From: Perilla frutescens
Taxonomy: Eukaryota; Streptophyta; Magnoliopsida; Lamiales; Lamiaceae
Direction: 5' to 3'
Length of the DNA stretch: 64,000 nucleotides
Assembly: GCA_026008535.1 (NCBI GenBank)
Contig: BRKX01000007.1
Location: 9,447,001 to 9,511,000, forward strand
The position numbers were made by a program, and so were the translations under genes. Shown one piece after another: positions 56,518-64,000 of this stretch (the stretch's first letter is position 1; each line of letters begins with the position of its first letter). The notes below the pieces were generated by a model. It saw only the letters and a program-made list of their open reading frames with translations. It searched no databases and was not told the DNA's origin.

Positions 56518-57128
56518 TGTAGTGGTCATTTTTCGTCAACCTAAAATGCTGGCCCAAAAGGGTTGAGCGATAGCGTACAATCGGTATTCCAATAGACAAG
56601 CGTTCAATTTTAAATTTGAGTTAACGATCAGTTCCGCCTTATCCGGTAAGATTGACGGGTTCAGAGGAGTCGGCACGTCTTTCAACCTCCTCCGCGATCC
56701 TCGCAAACCCTAGCTGCTACCTCCACCTTTAAAAGGAGACCCCCATCCTCATTTGACGGGTACGCGGAAATACCCACAAGCTTCACATCACACCCTAAGA
56801 ATACTGAGCTCACAATTTTCTAGGTTAATTCCACCCCGGCGATTCAACATCCGGCCTTCTTCCTACATTCTTCCAGGATCGAACGGCATTTCCCTAGATT
56901 TCTAGTCACGTTCTGGATAAAGATTATCGTCATTAAGCACCTTAGTTATTTAATTATTCCGTATTTTGTTTCTTTCTACACTTTTTCTTTTCCTGACTTG
57001 AGCGTCGGAGGCCCAACAATCGTCAACCCCCCGACGGTCTTTGGCTCTTACGGTGTTTTCTGTTTTTATTTCACAGATTGGCCGCTGCTCCGGACTGAAT
57101 CAATTAATTGCAAATTTCCGGATCTACA
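56518..57128 (+). repeat. 3' LTR of the deleted Tat element
   Basis: 611 bp, TGTAGTGGTC ... GGATCTACA, followed by TCTTT. The 17-nt motif is at 56994-57010. Confidence 0.93.
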
Positions 57129-57133
57129 TCTTT

Positions 57134-58680
57134 GAAATAACACTCGTCTTTGAAAGATCACTCCATCAGAAAAATTGTAAACATGAGAGAATCCAGCTAT
57201 CTCTATCTTCTCTACTGTGGTATCCACTCTAGCAACCTTGACACCTCCTCGTAGGTAGATGGAAAGCCCTCAACCTCCTCATCTCTTCTCTACTCTATTT
57301 GGTTGCTCTTGAATGATATGAGACTTGTATGATATGTGTGAGATCTTGTATTTTCGTTCTCTGACCACTATTTTCTTAGCAATTAAAACATATGGAAGTG
57401 AATGGTATAATTATAGACAATAGTGAGTATGGGTATCGTATCCACATGGATTGTAATGACAAATAACATTGTGATTATTAAGACATAAACACTTCATTAA
57501 TATCTAGATACAAAGATAATTAAAGTGAGAATAAATAAATAAATCTTCAAAAGCAAAAACATAATATTAACTAAAATACTTAATTAAAAATATTAATGAA
57601 AATAATGAATTATTAGGGAGTGCTCACACAATGATTTTTATAATTAATTTATTGACTACTAAACCTTATTTAACTTAAATGTTATCAGATTGTTCTTCCG
57701 AACACAAGTCATAATATAGAAAAAATGAACATGTACTTTACTTGGTTGGTTTTTCACATATGTCATCACTCACAGTCAAGTACATTGGATTATAATTCAT
57801 ATGCAACACTTGTTCAATTATATTGGTCGGTTCTTCCAAGCATCACATAAAATGATTCTCCTATTTTATCCCACTAAATTAATCAGTCAGTGGTGAGATT
57901 GTTCCAATTAATTAGCTTGCATACATATGATGTTGGCATCAACATACACATAAGAAATCCAAATTAAGAATTCAAATACCCAGTGATAATCAGAAATATA
58001 TCTTAATAAATCAAATTATGAAATCCAACGTACTTACAAACTCAAGAAAAACAACAATACAAATAACACCAACAATTCATAGTTATACTCTAAAGGAATC
58101 CAGAGGCCTTTATCCCAAACAAATTAAATAAGTAATATAAAGTGATCCAGGACTCTCATCCCCTAAAATAATTAAACATAAAAAAATCAATAATAATTAT
58201 CAAACATATTTTCAAACTAAACATTATTTCTAAAATTGGGGGTATCAACCATGCACATCACTAATTAATTAATATCAAACTTTTGAAGCATTTGGTGTAA
58301 CGTACCTGGAACGAATTTCTAAGCATTTAGCATAGCATACTTAGTGCATCATTAATTAGCATATTGAGTATAAATTTTAGTATTTAATGAAATTACACAG
58401 TCTAATTTTTTATATTTTACAAAGGTATTTACATTATGATTTTAATTTGAAATTCTATAACAAAAGTCTCAAACTAACATTCGTTATATCGGTTCGCTTA
58501 GTCAGAGGCTATTCAACGGCTACTTTGGACATAGAGGTTGGGGTGGCGCGGCGAGGCAGACCGCGCTGGGGGAGAGAGAGACTCATAGAGAGAGAGAGAG
58601 GCGGCATCAGAGTTGGCTAGGCGGGGAGGAAGACTGCTCAGTTTTGAATTAGAAAAAATGAGGAAGAAGAAGCCCGCAAT
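57134..58680. other. Intergenic DNA, nothing recognised
   Basis: AT-rich, without coding signal. A GC-rich patch with (GA)n at 58535-58630 directly precedes the CACTA-like array and may belong to it. Confidence 0.45.
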
Positions 58681-58689
58681 CTGATACTA

Positions 58690-59230
58690 AACCGATTTTT
58701 AACAACGGATTAATCCGTCGTTAGATTTAGATTAAATTTATTATTAAATCATAAAATATTAACAACGGATTAGTCAGTTGTTAGATCTAATTTTAATTTA
58801 TTATTAAATCGAAAAATATTAACAGTAAATTTATTCCGTTGTTAGTATTATATTTTTTAAATAATAAAATCTCTAATTATTTAACGACGGGTCATATCGG
58901 TCGTTAAGTATTTAAAAAAACTGAACAAATTCAGAAAATACTTAACGACGGACTGTTCGTCCTTATATTTAATATAATCAGAATATTATTTACGACGGAC
59001 TGTCCATCATTAATATTTTCTATTATATTTAATTAAATTACGAAAAAATTTAACGACGGAATGTGTTCGTCATTATCTGTTAACGACTGAAAGTCTGTCG
59101 TTAACTTTTAGCGCCAAAGAATCCCGCCTTTTTAAATCCCTGAAAAGGTTAATGCCGGATGATCCGTTGTTAGTCTGTCGCAACTAACGACGAACATGAA
59201 TCCGTCGTTATATCGTAATTTTTTGTTGTG
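58690..59230. mobile_element. CACTA-like terminus with subterminal repeats
   Basis: Many direct and inverted copies of 'AACGACGGA' and 'TCCGTCGTTA' (for example 58698-58722, 58755-58780, 58882-58905, 58944-58965, 59053-59065, 59180-59215), as in En/Spm subterminal regions. The right end reads, inverted, CACAACAAAAAATTACG, close to the CACTACAA start of CACTA transposons. The opposite end and a transposase were not found. Confidence 0.65.
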
Positions 59231-60600
59231 TAATTCATTATTATGGTTGATAATTTCATATAATTAAATTTTATACATTTTTATTTTTAATTTTTTTATT
59301 GATATGTTGACTATGATTATTTATGTTATAATTAATTATTACTTTATAACAAATATTATTAAAATAATAAATTTGATAGTGAAATAAGGGGTAAAACAGG
59401 AAGAAATACAAAAGAAAATTTGAACCGCAATGCAATGTTAGAATATGCGGTGAACTGTGTTATTAAGAGAAGATTGTGGTCTTTAGAGTTATAAGGAACA
59501 TGTAAAACATGATATTTTGGAAGTAAGTTTAAACTACTTAAAAGTGTGTAACAGATTGGTTGGAGCTAATTAGTAAATGAAGAGGTGCACTTGCGTGCAA
59601 CAGAACGTCCGTGCGCCTATTTCAGGCGGGCGTGCGGCCACACGCGGGCGTGCCACGTGGCGCCCACGCGTCCGTCTTTTTCTTTTTTGCGATTTTTTAA
59701 TTTTTTTTATATACTTGTTTTTATCATACTTGATACCTTTTTTCTTACCATATGGTACTTTTTATTGTAGTTGGAATGATGATAGTATTAATCTCAGGTT
59801 GATACCTGTCTCTATCGTACGTGATACTTTTCTTCTTACTACATGATACCTTTTATTTTACCGAACTCGTGTTTTGCTTTCCTTTACAAATTCTTGGAAT
59901 GATGATTGTTTTAGATTAATCTCAACACATACAATATAAAAACTGAAAAAAAAAATCAGAACTTGAACTAAATAAACTAGTATAAAATAACTAGCAGACC
60001 CCTTACTTTTTAATGATACAGATGGTACTTTTCGAATGTTTTGTGATACTTTTTAATAGGAAGGTTGGTACTCACTTTGGACATTTTTTTTATGGGTTGA
60101 CCCAGTCAAAGCGGGTTAACCCGCGTTGATTGGGTCAAAGCGCGGGTTAATCCACGTTGACCGGGTCAAAAGCGGGTTTGACTGACCCGTCTCATATAGT
60201 GTTATTTGCACCATGATACATGCAAGTTTTTGCCGTAGATGAATATGTACAAGTTAGGTAAGTGGTCGTATTGTGATAAAATGGCTGTCGCTACACCCCG
60301 AGAGAGACAACTTGTACGAAAGTTCTCCAAAACTTACTTCCTATGTCACATACAACACGGCACACGCAACACAAAATTATCCTTAAAATTTAACAAAATT
60401 TTGCTAAACTCAATTCCCTTCTGTCCAGCCTAGTTAACGATCATACAATACTAACTAATTTGTTCATGTATGTCATGTATTTGAATCCACAAACACTTTT
60501 TAGATTCACATAAATATGTGTATGTATACTCCCGTGGTAATAGACGTAGCGACTCTCCAGAAAAATTGTTTGAGTTTGAGAGAATATACATGTTTCTTCA
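59231..60600. other. Intergenic DNA with small repeats
   Basis: A GC-rich block at 59600-59685 ('GGGCGTGCGG', 'GGGCGTGCCACGTGGCGCCC') is followed by repeated 'TGATACCTTTT' text (59720-59860). At 60090-60190 three imperfect copies of 'GGGTCAAAGCGGGTTAA' occur. No gene recognised. Confidence 0.45.
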
Positions 60601-60609
60601 TCGATTGAT

Positions 60610-61318
60610 GACCTAAAAGATGAAAATTATTAATCTAAGACTACAGGGATCGTATATTTTGATTATTTTTATTTTTTAATTATTTTAATATTAATTTTCA
60701 ATGAAAATACGTTTAGTAATTGTCTATTAAATTTAATAAAAAGTTATTTTAAAAAATAATTAAAAAAATAAAAAGGAATTGATATAATAGACATGATTTT
60801 TGGGACCCTTAATTGTAGAGCAGATCATCTGTTGCATTTTATGTTACATTTAGTGTTGCATAACTATTTTTTTTTAATTTTTTTAATATACCCTAATTGG
60901 GGATGGTTGAACCATAAATAGGAAATTTAAATTAAAATAAATTATAATAAATAAAAAAATAATTTTTTTAATTTTTTTTTAAAGAGTTGCAACAGAGAAT
61001 GCAACAGGATTTGAAACAGGTGGACCCATTTCCTTGATTAATAGTTTTGATCTTTCAAGTCCTGAATTCATAGATAATTCATGTTTCAAGTCTTGAATTT
61101 ATAATTCTTAAGAAAAAAATGTTTTACCGATTTAAAATCTAATAGATAAAAATTATCAATATATGAATCCAACGATCATTTATTTTGATTATTTTTATTT
61201 TAAAATTATTTTTCAACAAAAATACCTTTAGTAATAATATCTACTAAATTTAATAAAGAGTTTTTACAATAATTTAAAAAATAAAAAGGAACCAATAGAC
61301 TTAATTTTTGAGTCCCTG
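60610..61318. repeat. Direct repeat pair around a small inverted repeat
   Basis: About 180 bp at 60640-60815 and 61140-61318 are similar ('TATTTTGATTATTTTTATTT', 'CTATTAAATTTAATAAA', 'AAATAAAAAGGAA', 'TTTTTGGGACCC'/'TTTTTGAGTCCC'). Between them, 60835-61020 starts 'CTGTTGCATTTTATG' and ends with the inverted 'GAATGCAACAGGA', a small MITE-like unit. Confidence 0.55.
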
Positions 61319-61745
61319 AGGGCACGTTTTTTGTTTTTTTGCTTGATTATGGTAAAATAGGGTTGATAGATAAAATTATATGCGTCAATCAAATGTTTGG
61401 TTCAGTTGATTGGAGTGCGGGATTGATGATGAGCCCGAGCTCCTGTTACCCATTTGAATGATAGTTTATCATTCCAATATTCCGTTGATTATTTTCATCA
61501 TCATTGATAAAACATGAAATTGTTCATCTATTCTCATCCAAATAAAATTTTATTATTTTATGAAGGTCATGTATTCATTATTTTACATTTTAATTATAAT
61601 TCTTTAATCAAAACATAATATTGACAATTTATCATAAATAAGAGAAATAATAATCAAACAATCTAAGCACATGATTATTTTTATCCCACAATGCAATCTT
61701 AGTTTAGCCAATTAATTTTATTTATCCAATCAACCAAACTAAAGG
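61318..61745. mobile_element. MITE-like element
   Basis: Begins GGGCACGTTTTTTG and ends near 'CCAATCAACCAAACTAAAGG'; both ends carry complementary 'GTTGAT'/'ATCAAC' and 'GGTT'/'AACC' text of the kind seen in plant Tourist or hAT MITEs. The inner block 61405-61480 recurs, inverted, at 47280-47370. Confidence 0.45.
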
Positions 61746-62121
61746 GGACCGAATTGATATTTCTAAAAGAAAAAAAAGGGAGACAAATCAGAATTGAAAA
61801 ATGAATGTAGCACGTGACAAAAATCCCGACCACGGAGAAGGAAGCATCGAAGTTACCGTGACAGAGACTTTCCAGAGCAACAGTTTGCGAAATCCAATGT
61901 GGAAAATGCAAATAAAATTGAGAAAATCTAATTTCCTTTATATTTATTGGCATTTACTAATGTCCAAAATAGGGACAAAGTCGTTGGTGGACTTTCCGAT
62001 AAAGTCTGACGTGGCGGTCACCTCTCCCTTTTGTTAGGTGGGATCTTTACCGCTTTATCAAGACAACACCATTTTTGTAACCGGATTTCCCGGTAGGTCG
62101 GCTTTCCTACACACTCTAACG

Positions 62122-62129
62122 TATAAATA
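62122..62129 (+). promoter_or_regulatory. TATA box of invertase gene
   Basis: TATAAATA, followed about 25-30 bp later by a CT-rich leader (62150-62182), a usual start context in plants. Gene orientation and distance to the coding start (with the leader intron) agree. Confidence 0.6.
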
Positions 62130-62150
62130 CTGCCCTCGTTCATCTCGCAG

Positions 62151-62182
62151 TCTCTCTCTCTCTCTCTCTCTCTTTCTCTCAT
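62151..62182 (+). repeat. (CT)n tract in invertase 5' leader
   Basis: About 13 CT units with small interruptions, near the expected transcription start. Such tracts are common in plant 5' leaders. Confidence 0.75.
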
Positions 62183-62250
62183 TTTTATTCAACCATTTCA
62201 CTCTTTCCTTATTTATATTCAATTTTCTATCTTTTGCCTAACCCTACAAG

Positions 62251-62858
62251 GTTAGCTCCTCATTTTTTTTTTGGGACTCATTCATGTGAGTGAGTGAGTT
62301 TATTTATAATTATCGTGCTTGTGCAAATTATTTGTAATATACTTGGTTGAAATATAATAGCAAGATTTGTGGATTAGGTGATTGATAGTTTGGTTGACTA
62401 TAATTTTTTCTAGGATAAGTTGTTGGATTGTTTTGTTTTAGTTAATCTGCATTTTTTTTCAGCAATGGCAGAATTCCCATCTCTGCTAAATACCTTTTTT
62501 TATTTCCTGCGTTTTGTATGGGAGTTTTTAAATCCTTAAATATGAGTTTTTTTTTTTTAATTAAATGTGTGATTCATGCTATTTCATACTGCCATTTACG
62601 TCATATGCTTTAATAATTTGGGGTTGTTAATTGCCGTCTCTTGCTTCTAGTTGGCTGTGATTAGCGAAGCTCCTCTGACCTTGGAATTGATAGTTAGATT
62701 TCACAGAGTTGACTTTTTGGTGCGTGTGAGTTGTGATGTAATAATCTTGCTTGTTGATGGTGTCAAGATTTTCAAGTGTTGCTTTGACTTCAATTTATAG
62801 CATTTTGGGATGTATTAATATTGAGCTCAAGATTTGATTTTGTATTCATTAACTGCAG
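62251..62858 (+). other. Probable 5'-UTR intron of invertase gene
   Basis: Donor CTACAAG/GTTAGC at 62251 and acceptor AACTGCAG at 62857-62858, T-rich inside. Removal leaves a leader of about 170 nt in front of the ATG at 62932. Inferred from splice consensus and base composition only. Confidence 0.5.
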
Positions 62859-62931
62859 ATCCTTGCATTGATCATTCTGTCTTCTTGGAAATCTTTGAAC
62901 TGATATAATTAAGTGGGAAGTTTCTCTCAAG

Positions 62932-64000
62932 ATGTCCCCAACTTCTGGTGTTGCTCCGAATGGAAATGTGAAGCATAATGAATCGAGTTCTTCGATTTTT
63001 GAGATTGGGGAGTCGGATTTGTCCAGGTTGTTGGAGAAACCGAAGCATGTGAACATAGAGAGGAAGAGATCATTTGATGAGAGGTCATTTAGCGAGATGT
63101 CAATCTCGTCCCCTCCCCGCCACTTCTACAAGAACGGTGAGAACTCGTCTCGTGTCTTTGACACTTTCGGGGCTGTTCATTCCCCGGGAAGGTCTGGCAT
63201 GAGCACTCCTAGATCATTCTATTGTGTAGAGACACATCCAATAGTGTCTGAGGCGTGGGCGGCCTTGCAGAAATCGATTGTCCACTTCCGTGGGCAGCCC
63301 GTTGGAACTATAGCCGCGTTGGATCATTCAAGTGAGGAGCTGAACTATGATCAGGTGAAGCTCTTTATATGTAGTTCACATATTGTTTCTGCTTTGAGAT
63401 AACTTGTGTCACTCTAATATGTGATGGTTTGCATGATTGTGATGGATGATGGTTCTTGATCAGATATAGTTATTTATAATGTTTCATCATTGTCTAAATT
63501 TTAAGGAGATCTTTGTCTGGAAAGTCTTATTTGATCACTTTTTTAACTGGTTGTTATCCTCACACTAATATGTAATGGTTTGCATGATTATGATGGATGG
63601 TTCTTGATCACATACAATTTTTTATGATGCTTCATCTTCGTCCAAATTTGAAGGAATTCTTTGTCTTGGAAGTCTTCATTTGATCACTTTTTTAACTGGT
63701 TGTTATCCTCAAACTATTTGTATCAGAAATTTGCTTCCTCCTCTGCTCAGACATTGAATCTTTCAACTTCTTCGATCGAGCACTAATGTTGTATATATGT
63801 GGAGATTTGTTGCTTATGATGGATCAAAGGTTTACTTATATATCAATATCATCAATGATCTAAGAAGTGCCATTCATGCATAAATTTTAACAAGAAACTA
63901 CCTTGTATGGATGATATGGTCTTTGAGATTCGTTATATTCTCTCAATGTTTAGTTGTATGAGCTAGAAGTTCATTTGATGACAGGTCTTCGTGCGGGACT
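62932..64000 (+). CDS. Neutral/alkaline invertase, 5' part
   Basis: Cytosolic-type neutral/alkaline invertase (GH100), which hydrolyses sucrose to glucose and fructose. Exon 1 is 62932-63354 (141 codons) and ends ...SEELNYDQ; intron 63355-63984 is GT-AG, phase 0; exon 2 starts 63985 with VFVRD and runs off the window. NYDQ/VFVRD is the family's conserved junction. Exon 1 has the N-terminal family signature ERKRSFDERSFSEMSISSPP and HPIVSEAWAALQKSIVHFRG, QPVGTIAA. The N-terminus has no evident transit or signal peptide, which favours the cytosolic clade. The catalytic part lies beyond the window. The ATG at 62932 is the first after the leader intron and fits homologues. Gene looks intact as far as visible. 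Confidence 0.92.
63412..63715 (+). repeat. Tandem duplication in invertase intron 1
   Basis: Two copies of about 150 bp (about 63412-63560 and 63561-63715) share 'TAATGGTTTGCATGATTATG', 'GGTTCTTGATCA', 'TTTGATCACTTTTTTAACTG' and 'GTTGTTATCCTCA'. They differ at several sites, so the duplication is not very recent. Splice sites are not affected. Confidence 0.85.

Larger units (their letters stand above)
51178..57128 (+). mobile_element. Non-autonomous Tat-type gypsy element
   Basis: 5,951 bp with two 611-bp LTRs and a perfect target duplication TCTTT (51173-51177 and 57129-57133). It has a tRNA-Lys primer site, gag and protease, then only the last 35 or so codons of pol (54260-54364), long tandem repeats, a polypurine tract and the 3' LTR. 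RT, RNase H and integrase are absent. By eye the LTRs differ at about six sites (about 1 percent), so it moved recently, presumably using enzymes of a full-length relative. Confidence 0.93.

Noticed and set aside
59577..59846. ORF starting in the GC-rich patch
   Set aside because: It ends in a Phe-rich tail from T-runs and has no homologous look; the patch seems to be part of a repeat.

Overview
This window is plant nuclear DNA, most likely from a dicot. It holds nested and degraded LTR retrotransposons of plant-specific lineages (Tat-type Ty3/gypsy, SIRE-type and other Ty1/copia), short DNA transposons, a plant-specific DUF295 gene, and the 5' end of a plant neutral/alkaline (GH100) invertase gene with GT-AG introns. 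I cannot name the species. No rRNA, functional tRNA or CRISPR feature is visible.

Layout. 1-5.5 kb is AT-rich and degraded: a 22-bp tandem repeat, a possible FAR1-like exon remnant, and a solo SIRE-like LTR. At 5.5-6.0 kb there is a fold-back MITE. 6159-16353 is a complete Tat-type gypsy element on the minus strand (481-bp LTRs, 5-bp target duplication AGTAT, tRNA-Lys primer site, one gag-pol frame with three nonsense codons). Behind pol it carries a three-exon ORF on the opposite strand. 17.8-21.3 kb is a graveyard of fragments: copia integrase, gypsy RT, an LRR receptor kinase, a tau-class GST, DUF2921, and a SINE-like Pol III promoter. 21292-22536 (minus) is an intact single-exon DUF295 gene with an organelle-type N-terminus. 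At 22.95-23.36 kb there is a second MITE. 25726-34787 is a SIRE-type copia on the minus strand (619-bp LTRs, TSD GACTC) with gag, pol and an extra envelope-position ORF. 37030-42131 is a heavily mutated plus-strand copia between 211-bp direct repeats. 43.5-50.6 kb holds LTR and gag fragments of at least three more elements. 51178-57128 is a young non-autonomous Tat relative (611-bp LTRs, TSD TCTTT) that kept gag and protease but lost almost all of pol. 58.7-59.2 kb is a CACTA-like terminus, followed by small repeats and MITEs. From 62.1 kb to the end runs the neutral/alkaline invertase gene: TATA box, probable 5'-UTR intron, exon 1, intron 1, and the first 16 bases of exon 2.

How the parts relate. 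Only DUF295 and the invertase look like functioning host genes. The two Tat elements share the same primer tRNA, the same unusual CX2HX4HX4C knuckle in gag, the same pol C-terminus, and a 17-nt motif (TGACTTGAGCGTCGGAG) found in six copies, most of them followed by a potential hairpin. The full-length copy is closely related to the kind of element that could supply RT and integrase to the deleted one, but its own pol is interrupted. The most interesting feature is the spliced antisense ORF inside the first Tat element.
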